This document shows, one piece after another, positions 8,422-18,159 of a DNA stretch of 64,000 nt (positions within the stretch are counted from its first letter, which is position 1; each line of letters opens with the position of its first letter). Origin of the DNA: Syntrophaceae bacterium UBA6087. GTDB lineage: Bacteria; Desulfobacterota; Desulfomonilia; UBA1062. A program made the position numbers and the translations under genes. The stretch is from positions 1 through 64,000 of the forward strand of contig DIXF01000007.1 of the NCBI GenBank assembly GCA_002448235.1, written 5' to 3'. The notes below the pieces were generated by a model. The model had not been told where the DNA came from. It searched no databases and saw nothing but the letters and a program-made list of their open reading frames with translations.

Positions 8422-9405
8422 TTAGAGCGGGTTGATGACGTAGAGCGGCTCTTCGCCCTTGAGAACCTTTGCGACGTTGCCGGTGGCCATATTGATAATC
8501 CTGCCTGCCGCCTCGTTCGATACCCCTGCGACATGCGGCGAGAGCAGCACCTTGTTTTCCGGAACCCCGAGCAGAGGGTTATCGGGAGAAACCGGCTCCC
8601 GGGAAAAGACATCGACAGCCGCACCGGCGATACGGCCGGTCCGGAGCGCCGAAGCAAGCGCCTCTTCATCCACGATCCCTCCGCGTGCCACGTTGATGAT
8701 ATAAGCGGAAGGCTTCATGGCATCGATCTCGTCTTTTCCTATGAGGTTCCGGGTGGCGTCGGTGAGCGGGGTATGAATGCTGATGATATCGGAGAGTTTG
8801 AGGAGCTCGGGAAACGGACGGTATTCCACGCCGTACTCCGCCTCCGTGTCGGCGTCTGCGCGGACGACATCATGGTAGAGGACCTTGCCGAGACCGAAAG
8901 GCTTGAGCCTCAAGGCAACCGCCTTGCCTATCTGCCCGAAGCCGGCCAGGCCCCAGACCTTGCCGGCAAGCTCCACCGGCTTGACGGACATCTGCTCCCA
9001 CCTGCCCTCTTTCATGCTCTGCTGCGAGGCAAAGACATTCCTGAAGAGGCACAGGCCCCAGGCTATCGTGTGCTCGGCGACGCTGATGGTGTTGGCGCCC
9101 GGCGTATTCGCCACACGGACCCCGCGTGCCGAGCATGCCCCGATATCGATGTTCTGATAGCCGACGCTCGGCTGCTGGATGAGCTTGACCGAAGCGGCCC
9201 TGACCAGGGTGTCTTCATCGATCTCCTGTTTGAAGAGATAATCCCCCAGCACGACATCCGCGCCGGCAAAAGCCTCCGAAAGATCGGCCCTGCTCATCTC
9301 ATGCCCGTACACGACATCGAAATCCGGAACGCCTTCCGTCTGCAGGATCAGGGCTTTCACCAGCTCGGCAGGAAGCGGAGCCAAGGATAGGACGACCTGT
9401 TTCAT
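8422..9405 (-). CDS. D-isomer-specific 2-hydroxyacid dehydrogenase
   Basis: The 327-residue protein has the layout of NAD-dependent D-2-hydroxyacid dehydrogenases. The Rossmann motif is GLAGFGQIG. The catalytic triad residues appear as Arg in NVARGGIVDEEAL, Glu in FSREPV and His in SPHVAG. It should reduce a 2-oxoacid to the D-hydroxyacid, or the reverse, in the cytoplasm. It is the first gene of a two-gene unit with the ThDP enzyme at 6869. AGGTTGA precedes the ATG. Phosphoglycerate-, glyoxylate- or phosphonate-dehydrogenase-like activity cannot be told apart from sequence alone. Confidence 0.88.
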   Translation of the reverse strand: MKQVVLSLAPLPAELVKALILQTEGVPDFDVVYGHEMSRADLSEAFAGADVVLGDYLFKQEIDEDTLVRAASVKLIQQPSVGYQNIDIGACSARGVRVANTPGANTISVAEHTIAWGLCLFRNVFASQQSMKEGRWEQMSVKPVELAGKVWGLAGFGQIGKAVALRLKPFGLGKVLYHDVVRADADTEAEYGVEYRPFPELLKLSDIISIHTPLTDATRNLIGKDEIDAMKPSAYIINVARGGIVDEEALASALRTGRIAGAAVDVFSREPVSPDNPLLGVPENKVLLSPHVAGVSNEAAGRIINMATGNVAKVLKGEEPLYVINPL

Positions 9406-9565
9406 TCAACCTCCCTCACACAAAAAAATATTCCGGCATCTGAATAAATTATATCAGTTGAAGTGCCCGGCAGCAAGCCGGATGGCGTCAGAATGTCTTT
9501 TGATCGACAAAACGGGAGAAGGGAATCTTTTGCTGCGGTGCAGATCAGGTCTCTGGAGGGACCCG

Positions 9566-12364
9566 TCAGATAGCCGAATCCACGGAAGAGGCTTCAGGAT
9601 CGCTGCCGGAAGCCAGCGTCCGTGCTATTACCATTGAAAGCGTCTTGAGCGAGTACGGCTTTATGATGATATCCCGGAAGCCGTGGGACCGGTAGCTGGA
9701 CATGATAAGGTCATTGGAATATCCGCTCGTTGCAATAACCTTAACCTTCGGGTCCATCTCGATCAGCTTCTGCGCGGTATCCTTGCCCCCCATGGAGCCG
9801 GGGATGGTAAGATCGGTGATGACGAGGTCGTACGGACAGCCTTCAGCCATTGCATTCCGGTAGGCCATCACTGCCTCGAAGCCGTTGTGGACGCAATCCA
9901 CATCGTATCCGAACGCCCTGATGAGACCGCTGATGGATTTGAGGATGAAATCCTCATCGTCCATGAAAAGGATCCGTCCGCTGCCTCGTGCTATCGCGGC
10001 ATCCTGGTCGGGAACATCCAGAGGCTTCTCCTGGGTCGCAGGCAGATAGATGATGAACTCGGCCCCCTTGCCCGGGCTCGACAGGGCTTCGATATTCCCT
10101 TCGTGATTCTTGATGACCGCATGCGAACTGGCGAGGCCCAGGCCGTTCCCCTCGGGCTTGGTGGTATAAAAGGGATCGAATATCCTGCCTAAGTGTTCGG
10201 GAGGTATGCCGCATCCTTCGTCACGGATGGAAATGCGCACGTACTGCCCTTCCGGTACGCACATGTCGTCTCCGGAGGACACCACGAGGTTTACTGCCGT
10301 GACCCAGAGCTTCCCGCCTTCAGGCATGGCCTGCTTTGCATTGATCACGATGTTGCCGATGACCTGGTTCATCTGTCCTTCATCGATGGAGGCGTTCCAC
10401 AGGTCTTCCTCGACGTCTGTCTCCAGCTTGACGTTTGAGCCGCTCAAGTGGAAGTTCACAACCGTTTTGAGAAGATTCTTGATGTCCGAGACAGCCTTTA
10501 TCGGTGCCCCGCCCTTGGAGAAGGTCAGGAGCTGCTGGGTAAGGTCTTTTGCCCGGTATGCCGCCGATTCCGTGTCCGTAAGGATTCCCGAGATGAACTC
10601 GGGGTCTTCGTTCTTGAGCTTTGCGAGAGAGACGTTCCCGACGATTGCCGTAAGGACGTTATTGAAATCGTGGGCGATGCCTCCGGCAAGGGTGCTGATG
10701 GCATCGAGCTTCGAAGACCTGATGATCTCTTCCTCGTACTTACGCTCCTGGGTGATATCGGAAAACACGATGACGATGCCGACAATGTCATCGTGGGTAT
10801 TCATGATGGGAGAGCAGTTGCAGGAAATGTTGCGCATGATATCGCCGTCGAGGACCATGAGATCTTCCCGGGAGAAGTCGACGTTTCCCTTGTTCTCGAG
10901 GATCAGCCTCATGACATCGGGAATGTCCCCGGTGCAGCTCACCGGATTGAACACCTCACGGATGTCCCTGCTCACCGCCTGGCTCACGGCATATCCGGTA
11001 ATCTGCTCCGCCGCGGCATTCATCAGGAAGATCTTTCCCTGGAGGTTGGTGCTGATCACCCCGTCCGCAATACATTTCAAGGTGACGAAGAGGAGATCCC
11101 TTTCTTCATCAAGGCGGGTATTTGTTTCGACGAGTTTGTCATGGGACTCTACGATCTGCTGCCTCATGGTATTGATCCTGTCCGCAAGGCCAAGAGAAAG
11201 GAGCATGGTCTGAAGGATCGCACCGAACTGCTGGGACCAGACCGTGATGAACGTCTCGGGCAGCACGCCGAAGTTTTTGAGGATGTGCATCATGGTTCCG
11301 ATGATGAACACGGTCCATGCAAGGATGTAGAAAACCGCTTCCCTGCTCCCTTTCCGCAGGGAGAGAACCCCGGCGATCATAAGCACGGGGAGAACGATCA
11401 GGCACATGGCATTGAGTATCTTCACGGAAAGCTGGTAATCGATCACCGGCGAGAGAACCATGATCAGGGCAAACAGGATGCTGTTCGCCAGGAAAACTTT
11501 ATCGAGAACCGGGTAATACCGGGCGGTCTTCAGGAAAGAACGGCTGAACATGATGAAGGCGCATGCAACCATGGCGAGAAACACCGGAATGCTTACGTTT
11601 GTCCACCAGACGGAATGATCCCAGAGATACTGGCTTCCAAAGCCGTTATAGGCGAAATGGAAAAAAACGAAAGACAGGATGAAAAAGGAATAGTACAGGT
11701 AGCTGACGTCCCGGGACGAAAAATAGATAAAGCAGTTGTAGACGGCCATGATGAGCATGAGCCCGTAGAACATCCACAACAGGGGCAGTTCCCGGTTCGC
11801 ATGGTCGAAAAAGGCTTCGGAGGTCCACAGGGAGAGCGGCAGGTTCATGTAGCTGGCGGTGTTCACCCTGACATAGTAGGTGTGCATCCCTTTAGGGATG
11901 GTAAGAGGAAAAACGATTGTCCGGTACTTGAGCTCCCGCGAGAAAAACGGGGTATGATCGCCGGCCGCCTTGATTTCGTACCCCTGATCCTGTGGAATGT
12001 AGAGCTCCACATGGTCGAGTATGGGGTTGCTGATATCGAGATAAAACTCCCGGGAATCGGCACCGGGGTTTTCCACCGAAAATTTGAGCCACACCGTTGC
12101 CCTGGTGAATCCGAACGCCGGCACCATCTTCTCGGACGGCGTAAAGAAGTCCTGCAGGCCTTGTGAGCGTACGGAATGGATGGTGTGTTTGCCGGAGTGG
12201 TCTTCGAAAATCTCGACATGGCGGCCCAGCCTGATCTCGCCGGCATTGCGGTCAAGGACAACCGGCCCTCCTCCTTCAGCACGGCACGGGGCAGTGCAGA
12301 GGAGAAGAAAAATACCCAGGATAAGAATACCTCCGATCCTTCGGGCTATGCCTGCATTCATCAT
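9566..12364 (-). CDS. 7TMR-DISM hybrid sensor histidine kinase
   Basis: The protein (932 residues from this start) has a signal peptide (GGILILGIFLLLCTAPCRA) and an extracytoplasmic 7TMR-DISMED2 domain (VWLKFSVENP, FYLDISNP). Seven membrane spans lie at about residues 195-400. A PAS domain follows (ADGVISTNLQGKIFLMN), then HisKA with GGIAHDFNN and an HATPase with NIVINAKQAM and FDPFYTTKPEGNGLGL. A C-terminal receiver has its phospho-acceptor Asp in VITDLTIPGSMGG. This is a membrane-bound hybrid phosphorelay kinase sensing a periplasmic ligand. No dedicated response-regulator gene is adjacent. The frame is open to 12412, but the adjacent ATGs at 12364 and 12361 place the signal peptide correctly. 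Confidence 0.9.
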   Translation of the reverse strand: MMNAGIARRIGGILILGIFLLLCTAPCRAEGGGPVVLDRNAGEIRLGRHVEIFEDHSGKHTIHSVRSQGLQDFFTPSEKMVPAFGFTRATVWLKFSVENPGADSREFYLDISNPILDHVELYIPQDQGYEIKAAGDHTPFFSRELKYRTIVFPLTIPKGMHTYYVRVNTASYMNLPLSLWTSEAFFDHANRELPLLWMFYGLMLIMAVYNCFIYFSSRDVSYLYYSFFILSFVFFHFAYNGFGSQYLWDHSVWWTNVSIPVFLAMVACAFIMFSRSFLKTARYYPVLDKVFLANSILFALIMVLSPVIDYQLSVKILNAMCLIVLPVLMIAGVLSLRKGSREAVFYILAWTVFIIGTMMHILKNFGVLPETFITVWSQQFGAILQTMLLSLGLADRINTMRQQIVESHDKLVETNTRLDEERDLLFVTLKCIADGVISTNLQGKIFLMNAAAEQITGYAVSQAVSRDIREVFNPVSCTGDIPDVMRLILENKGNVDFSREDLMVLDGDIMRNISCNCSPIMNTHDDIVGIVIVFSDITQERKYEEEIIRSSKLDAISTLAGGIAHDFNNVLTAIVGNVSLAKLKNEDPEFISGILTDTESAAYRAKDLTQQLLTFSKGGAPIKAVSDIKNLLKTVVNFHLSGSNVKLETDVEEDLWNASIDEGQMNQVIGNIVINAKQAMPEGGKLWVTAVNLVVSSGDDMCVPEGQYVRISIRDEGCGIPPEHLGRIFDPFYTTKPEGNGLGLASSHAVIKNHEGNIEALSSPGKGAEFIIYLPATQEKPLDVPDQDAAIARGSGRILFMDDEDFILKSISGLIRAFGYDVDCVHNGFEAVMAYRNAMAEGCPYDLVITDLTIPGSMGGKDTAQKLIEMDPKVKVIATSGYSNDLIMSSYRSHGFRDIIIKPYSLKTLSMVIARTLASGSDPEASSVDSAI

Positions 12365-12574
12365 GGCCGGCCTGCGCAATCTCCTGTTTTTTTCACTTTG
12401 CACGATCAACATCCGCCAAGTTGCTCAGTGGACAAGATATTTCAATCTTTCATTCCTATCGGCCTGACGTATAGATAATATTACTATTCTTTACCGGGTA
12501 CTTCCCTTGAGGAGAGGGTACGGTTTCCCGTCGTTTATCAAGCTCTTGGATCATATCCGCAGGACTCCTCCGCT

Positions 12575-13873
12575 ATGCCGCGAATAGATAAAAAAGAGAA
12601 TATCGCAATGGAATCGATTACTGATATAATACGCATTATGAGCAATCTGCCTGACATAGACCTCATGGTCGCAGCGATGAGAGACGAGATGGTCCGCCTC
12701 CGCCGCGACTTCCATGCACACCCGGAGCTGGGGTTCAAGGAGAAGCGCACCTCCGGCATTATTGCCGGGTACCTCAAAGGGCTCGGCATGGAAGTGCGGG
12801 AGGGAATCGCAAAAACGGGAGTGACAGGCCTGCTGAAGGGAGCCTCTCCCGGGAGGACCGTGATGCTCCGGGCAGACATGGATGCCCTGCCTATCCAGGA
12901 AAAGAGCGAAGCTCCTTACCGGTCGGTCAATGCGGGCGTCATGCACGCATGCGGACACGACGGCCATATGGCGATCCTGCTGGGTGCCGCAGCCGTGTTG
13001 TCAGAACAGCGCGAGCATATCCAGGGTCAGATCAAGTTCGTGTTCCAGCCCGCAGAAGAAAGAATCGGCGGGGCCCGTTGCATGATCGAGGAAGGTGTCC
13101 TGGAAGACCCTCACGTGGACGCCGCCTTCGCCCTGCACATCTTCAGCGCCATTCCCACGGGAACCCTCTGCTGGTCCAAGGGGATCATGATGGCTGCAAT
13201 GGATTCCTTTACCTTAAGGATCAAGGGGAAAGGAGGCCATTCCTCCATGCCCGAAGAAGGCGTCGACGCCATCCGTGCAGGCGCGCGGGTGGTCACCGGC
13301 CTCCAGAGCCTCAACGCCTGCGATGCGTCCCGGCCCCGGTCGTCGCTGATAAACATCGGCACCATCAGGGGAGGCGATGCAAACAACGTAATCGCCGAAG
13401 AAGTGGAGCTCACCGGCACCGTGAGAACCCTGGACTCCCATACAAGGGCCGGTTTCCCCGCAGCCATGGTGGGCGTCATCCGGAAGATCGCAGACGAAAT
13501 GAAGGCAAGCTTCGAGCTCGACTACGAGCACGGCTACCCTCCCCTGGTGAACGATCCGGACATGACAGGCCTCTTGATCGAGATAGCGGGCAGCATGCCG
13601 TTGGTAACCGATCTCATCGAGATGCCCCCGGTCATGGCGAGCGAAGACATGGCCTTCTACCTCGAGCGCGTCCCGGGCTGCTTTTTCTTCCTGGGCGCAG
13701 GCAGCCCTGGCAAGGGGCTGAACAAGCTCCTCCACACCTCGGACTTCGACTTCGACGAAAACGCCATGACTGTCGGGGCGACAATCCTCTCAAAGTCGGC
13801 ATTATCCTTTCTCGACAAGGAAAGCCCCAAGCAGGGAGCATCTTCCCGCCTGCATGAGATCGACGAGGCCTGA
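12575..13873 (+). CDS. M20-family amidohydrolase (hippurate/IAA-amino-acid hydrolase type)
   Basis: The 432-residue protein carries the M20D peptidase signature: HPELGF near the start, RADMDALPI, MHACGHDGHMA with the metal-binding Cys and His, and FQPAEERIGGA. Relatives hydrolyse N-acyl amino acids using two divalent metals. The central dimerisation domain (residues ~195-300) is present, so the length is full. The start is uncertain: ATGs at 12575, 12608 and 12638 are in frame, and 12608 follows AAAGAGA. It is transcribed divergently from the sensor kinase at 9566, 210 bases away. The substrate is unknown. Confidence 0.88.
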   Translation: MPRIDKKENIAMESITDIIRIMSNLPDIDLMVAAMRDEMVRLRRDFHAHPELGFKEKRTSGIIAGYLKGLGMEVREGIAKTGVTGLLKGASPGRTVMLRADMDALPIQEKSEAPYRSVNAGVMHACGHDGHMAILLGAAAVLSEQREHIQGQIKFVFQPAEERIGGARCMIEEGVLEDPHVDAAFALHIFSAIPTGTLCWSKGIMMAAMDSFTLRIKGKGGHSSMPEEGVDAIRAGARVVTGLQSLNACDASRPRSSLINIGTIRGGDANNVIAEEVELTGTVRTLDSHTRAGFPAAMVGVIRKIADEMKASFELDYEHGYPPLVNDPDMTGLLIEIAGSMPLVTDLIEMPPVMASEDMAFYLERVPGCFFFLGAGSPGKGLNKLLHTSDFDFDENAMTVGATILSKSALSFLDKESPKQGASSRLHEIDEA

Positions 13874-14074
13874 TCCTCTCCTCCTGCGCGGGATCAGCCG
13901 CTGTTGAGAATTGCAACTTCTCTGGTTATTCTAGTTTTCAGGCTGGTTTTTTAAAAAATCATCATCCATGCAGTGTGTTTTCCCGGGGGTATGCGTCACC
14001 CCCTGCCGGGCAGGACTTTGTACACGTCAAAACATGACCAGCCGGTACGTATGCTATAGATCGAGGAGGTTTGC

Positions 14075-14803
14075 ATGAAGAAATTGTTCATGGCGGTACT
14101 ATGCGCCGTGTTGTCTGTTTCCTGCTTATCCGGATGCAGCGAGGATGATGAAACCTTTGTAAACAATTACTACACGGCCCTGCGGGTGATCCCCACCAGC
14201 TACGACGCTCCGACAGTGGATGTGCTCCTCGACGGCTTTCTCACCATCGACGATCTGGACTTCGGAGAAAGCTCGGGCTATGGCCCGATACTGTCGAGCA
14301 CATACGATATCAGTATAGTCGAGGCCGCCGACAATACCTCTGAGCTTGTCGCTCTGGACCGCTTCGTCCTCATGCCGCTCGAGATCGTCACCATTTTTAC
14401 GATGGGCGCGTTGGAAGGGATCCGGCCGGTTATCGCGGAGGATTCGCTCTATACCGTCTCTGACCGCGCGAGGGTGCGTTTTGTCCATGCCTCGCCGGAT
14501 GTACCGGCCATAGATGTACGGACGGGCACCGGAGGCGGGACGCAGGTCTTCAGAAACATATCCTTTACCGGGATCTCCGGCTATGAAGAACTTGCCCCCG
14601 GGGCTTACGTCTTCGTGATCACCGCTGCCGACGATACCACTCCGATCGTATCCTTCGAAGAGATCGAGCTTGCAGCCGCAGGCGTGTATACAATAGTCGC
14701 CATGGGCACTCTGGCGGATGATGCGTACGATCTCACCGTGCGTGTCTTTACCGATACAGGCAGCGGCAACGAATTCGTAGACCTGGTTCCCGCCGCAGGC
14801 TGA
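14075..14803 (+). CDS. DUF4397 lipoprotein
   Basis: This 242-residue protein has a lipoprotein signal peptide ending CLSGC (Cys21). Two tandem copies of the DUF4397 beta-sandwich follow: LRVIPTSYDAPTVDVLLDG near 36, and VRFVHASPDVPAIDV near 132. DUF4397 proteins are extracytoplasmic and of unknown function. GAGGAGG sits six bases before the ATG. The gene is monocistronic and faces the end of the acetyl-CoA-synthase operon. Confidence 0.85.
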   Translation: MKKLFMAVLCAVLSVSCLSGCSEDDETFVNNYYTALRVIPTSYDAPTVDVLLDGFLTIDDLDFGESSGYGPILSSTYDISIVEAADNTSELVALDRFVLMPLEIVTIFTMGALEGIRPVIAEDSLYTVSDRARVRFVHASPDVPAIDVRTGTGGGTQVFRNISFTGISGYEELAPGAYVFVITAADDTTPIVSFEEIELAAAGVYTIVAMGTLADDAYDLTVRVFTDTGSGNEFVDLVPAAG

Positions 14804-14879
14804 CTGTAGGGAATAACCGGTACGCGATCAAAAGGGCCGTGGAACTTTAACGGTCCGGATTATCCGCTGTACACCCGGC

Positions 14880-16784
14880 TCATGTCCCGGATGCGCGCAA
14901 TATCTTCTCGACAGAGGGAAAGCGTCTGATATCGGTGTGCGGAAGGAACAGCGCGGCCATATACTGATCCATATAGCCTGCATAATTGCTCAGATCGATA
15001 TAGGTCATTCTGCCCGATAATGCTTTCCGGGTTCTGCCGAACTCTTCCGAGAGCAGGCACAGTCGAGTCCCTGAGAGAGAGGCATTGCCGACATAATTGA
15101 ATTTGTCCGGTGCAATGTCCGGGAGGAGGCCTATGGCTATGGCGTTCTCGATATCGAGGAATCTGCCGAACCCCCCTGCCACGTAAAAAACGGAAAGATC
15201 GACGAAGCCGAGCCCCGCCTCCTTGAGCATCAGCGCCGCAGCCGAATAAATGGCTGCCTTGGCGCGCATGAAATTCTCGACATCGGTTTCGCCGAGGATA
15301 ACCGGCCGGCCCGTGCCCGATGCGTCCGCACCGACAATGGTGTACGTCGCCCGCCTGCCGTCGGCCCGGATGAAAGGGCTCGGCCTTTCCCGGTCGAACC
15401 TGCCGGATGAATCGATCCAGCCCGTGAGAAAGAGTCCCGCGATCAGGTCTATCAGGCCGGAGCCGCAGATGCCCGATGCCTTGCCGCCGCCGATCACCGT
15501 GTACCGGGCCTTGCCCGTCTCGCGGTCGATGGTCGCGCGGTCAATGGCGCCCGTGGTGGCGCGCATGCCGCAGTCGATGCCCCCGCCCTCGAAGGCGGGC
15601 CCCGCGGAGCAGGCGCAGGTCATGAGAAAATCGGCATTGCCGAGCACGATCTCGCCGTTCGTGCCGATGTCGATGAACAGGCTGATCTCTTCTTTCCCTT
15701 TTGCCAGATCGGTAACAAGGATGCCCGCAGTGATATCACCGCCGACATAGCTCCCGACGCAGGGGGAAAGAAACACCGGAGCTTCCGGGTGGATCTCTAT
15801 GCCCAGCTCGCCTGCGGCGAACGGCGGGGCCTGCAGCACGGTCGGGGTGTAGGGCTCCAGCCGGATGTACTCGGGATTCAGCCCCAGGAGGAGGTGCGTC
15901 ATGACCGTGTTCCCCGATATATGGCAGCAGGTGGCGTCCTCCCGTGAAACGCAGGCATCGTCGAGGGCCTCGCGGATGAGGCGGTTTATGGAATGCACTG
16001 CCCGAGCTCTCAAATCCTCCAGACGTTCCCGGGCCGATGCGTAGTTGATCCTGCTGATGACGTCGAGGCCGCAGTGGATCTGTTCGTTGTACCCGTTTCT
16101 CGTGGAGAGCGTATTCGCGTCTTCGAGGTCGATAAGCTGCACGGATATGGTCGTAGTGCCCAGATCCACGGCCACGCCCAGGGTCCTGCCTTTATCATGG
16201 CCGCTCTTCACATCGACGATACAGAGCGCATCCCCGTCATCGGCCGTGGTGACGGTTATACGGCCGTCATCCCCCCGGAGGGCCTCCGAGAGCTTCCGGA
16301 GGACGGACAAAGGGTAGCGGGCTCCTTTGCCGTTTAGGAATGGATCGAGGCTTCTGTTCAGCCGGTCGAGGTCGGAAAGGCCGTCTTCCCTCCCGGGCTT
16401 CTGCACGTCCACGCAGATTTTGCGGGAAACAGGAGACAGACCGGCTGCCGCTGCAGGGACAGCGCCCTCGAAAAGGTCGATGCGGTCATCGGCATATGCG
16501 TCTTTTTCCAGGGCGTTATCGGGAACAACAATGACAGCATCTCCCGCTACCGAGGACATGCAGGCATGGACAAAACCTTCAGCCTTCTGTTCGCCGGTAA
16601 GTATGGCGGCCTGCTTCGATTCGAGGCTTCCTTCAGCCACCCTCACCAGGCACTTGCCGCACGTCCCTTTCCCGCCGCAGGGCAGATCGATCATGACGCC
16701 GGCCAAACGGGCTGCATCGGCCACGTTCGTGCCTGCCGGGACTTGAGCAGCTGCGCCTGACGGAAGGAACGTTATCTTCGGCAT
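14880..16784 (-). CDS. acsV: Corrinoid-protein reductive activator (RACo/AcsV)
   Basis: The 634-residue protein has an N-terminal 2Fe-2S plant-type ferredoxin domain (C36x5C42xxC45 and C75). A long C-terminal ASKHA ATPase follows, with AVDLGTTTISVQL, FIDIGTNGEIVL and FYVAGGFGRF. This is the layout of RACo, which uses ATP to reduce inactive Co(II) corrinoid iron-sulfur protein to Co(I). It is the last gene of the operon, 30 bases after acsC, whose product is its expected substrate. Length and domain order are typical. Confidence 0.92.
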   Translation of the reverse strand: MPKITFLPSGAAAQVPAGTNVADAARLAGVMIDLPCGGKGTCGKCLVRVAEGSLESKQAAILTGEQKAEGFVHACMSSVAGDAVIVVPDNALEKDAYADDRIDLFEGAVPAAAAGLSPVSRKICVDVQKPGREDGLSDLDRLNRSLDPFLNGKGARYPLSVLRKLSEALRGDDGRITVTTADDGDALCIVDVKSGHDKGRTLGVAVDLGTTTISVQLIDLEDANTLSTRNGYNEQIHCGLDVISRINYASARERLEDLRARAVHSINRLIREALDDACVSREDATCCHISGNTVMTHLLLGLNPEYIRLEPYTPTVLQAPPFAAGELGIEIHPEAPVFLSPCVGSYVGGDITAGILVTDLAKGKEEISLFIDIGTNGEIVLGNADFLMTCACSAGPAFEGGGIDCGMRATTGAIDRATIDRETGKARYTVIGGGKASGICGSGLIDLIAGLFLTGWIDSSGRFDRERPSPFIRADGRRATYTIVGADASGTGRPVILGETDVENFMRAKAAIYSAAALMLKEAGLGFVDLSVFYVAGGFGRFLDIENAIAIGLLPDIAPDKFNYVGNASLSGTRLCLLSEEFGRTRKALSGRMTYIDLSNYAGYMDQYMAALFLPHTDIRRFPSVEKILRASGT

Positions 16785-16814
16785 CGCACCCTACACACTT
16801 TCGAAACGCTCCCG

Positions 16815-18155
16815 TTACACCGCAACGTACGATTTTATGAAGCCCTCCAGGTCTGCGGCCTCTTCGGGCCCGACCAGTACCTTCCATCCGGGAAGGCTGT
16901 CTTCGAGCTCGCCGCTGATCTGGGCCACATATCCCGGGATCACGATCCGCCTGGACGTGATCTTTTCTTCGAGGTTCGTCTCTTTGATGAACTTCGCGAT
17001 CGAGCCGGCGGAGAATTTGCCCGCGGCCCAGGCGGTGAGCACGCTCATGCCCTCGCATTCCGGCACCACGAGCCAGGCGCTGATGCCGCTGTTCTCGATC
17101 TCGCCCGAGACGATGAAGAAGGTGAGCGAGAAGTTCGTGGTGACGAACACGGCCGAGTCCGGTGCGGGCTCGCCAACGGCGTACACCTTCGGCTCGACCT
17201 GAATGGGCTTCTGCGGGTCCGTGAAGATATTGAGCCGCAAGGTGAGCAGCGGAGAAAGCTGGGCCGGGTCGAACCCGGGCAGGACGCAGATGCTTCCGTA
17301 CTTGGTGATCTCGGTGACGGCGGCCGTGGTGTCGTCCATGGGGTTGCCCGTATCGATGAAGTGCAGGAAGGGAAAGCCTAACGGCTTGAAATTGTCCTTG
17401 ATGGCGGACCTTCGGGCAATGGAGTTGGTCTGCAGCTGCTCCGAATTGGAGTGCGTCTCGAAGTGCAGCAGGAAGCTGCTCACGCCGGCCTCGCGCAGCG
17501 TCGAGGCCTTTCCGGCCAGCGTGTCCAGGTCCGGGGCGCTTACGGCAAGCGTGTGCCCCAGCTCGACGGCGAGCGGCAGCAAGTTTTCGACCGATTCGGC
17601 CGCCGGTGTGCAGATGATGCTGTTCGATCCCGCGATGCGCTGCGATGCTTCACGGATGGCCTCCAGGCTTGAGCTCCTGAGGATCAGGGGCCTGCCCGTG
17701 ATATGCCGGGCCTTTTCCGCAAGGGAGGCAAAAGCCTTGTGGTCGGCCCCAAGCTGGGTGACGGCGACCATCTCCACGGTCAGCGACTCGCCCACCCGTT
17801 CGAGCACGTACTCTTTTATTGCATGCAGCGTTGCCTCGATTTTTTCCGGGGTATCGGTGTCGTTGACGTTGACCGCGATAACGGTCCTATTCACAAAGGT
17901 CTTGTCGTGCCGGTAGAGGACGAGCTCACCCCCTGCGGCGATCTTTTTATCGGGGCCGAAGGCTATCGTCTTGACCGGAGGCTCGTTGGCGAGCCCCAGG
18001 ACCTGCTTGGCCTCGTCCGCGGCATAGGGGCACTCCTTGATGTCCGCCTTTTTCCCGGCAAGCTTCATGGCAAAGGCGAGGCAGGTGTTCGATCCGCATT
18101 CCTTGCAGTTCGTTCCCGGCAGGAGCTTCTGTATCTGGAGACCGGTGAGCGCCAT
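16815..18155 (-). CDS. acsC: Corrinoid iron-sulfur protein large subunit
   Basis: The 446-residue protein starts with the 4Fe-4S domain of AcsC (Cys-x2-Cys-x4-Cys-x16-Cys in CKECGSNTCLAFAMK). A TIM barrel and a C-terminal cobamide-binding domain follow. With AcsD it forms the corrinoid protein that carries the methyl group from tetrahydrofolate to acetyl-CoA synthase. It begins five bases after the acsB::acsD stop, and its small-subunit partner is fused to ACS in the preceding gene. The same Cys spacing recurs in the unrelated-operon protein at 47334. Confidence 0.94.
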   Translation of the reverse strand: MALTGLQIQKLLPGTNCKECGSNTCLAFAMKLAGKKADIKECPYAADEAKQVLGLANEPPVKTIAFGPDKKIAAGGELVLYRHDKTFVNRTVIAVNVNDTDTPEKIEATLHAIKEYVLERVGESLTVEMVAVTQLGADHKAFASLAEKARHITGRPLILRSSSLEAIREASQRIAGSNSIICTPAAESVENLLPLAVELGHTLAVSAPDLDTLAGKASTLREAGVSSFLLHFETHSNSEQLQTNSIARRSAIKDNFKPLGFPFLHFIDTGNPMDDTTAAVTEITKYGSICVLPGFDPAQLSPLLTLRLNIFTDPQKPIQVEPKVYAVGEPAPDSAVFVTTNFSLTFFIVSGEIENSGISAWLVVPECEGMSVLTAWAAGKFSAGSIAKFIKETNLEEKITSRRIVIPGYVAQISGELEDSLPGWKVLVGPEEAADLEGFIKSYVAV

Positions 18156-18159
18156 GAGT

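Noticed and set aside
7538..8425. Long plus-strand open frame opposite the ThDP enzyme gene
   Set aside because: GC-rich mirror of a well-supported minus-strand gene; composition is unnatural (many Arg, His, Pro) and there is no ribosome site.
10448..12166. A 572-codon plus-strand frame opposite the hybrid kinase
   Set aside because: Antisense of conserved kinase domains with no recognisable motifs; codon bias mirrors the real gene.
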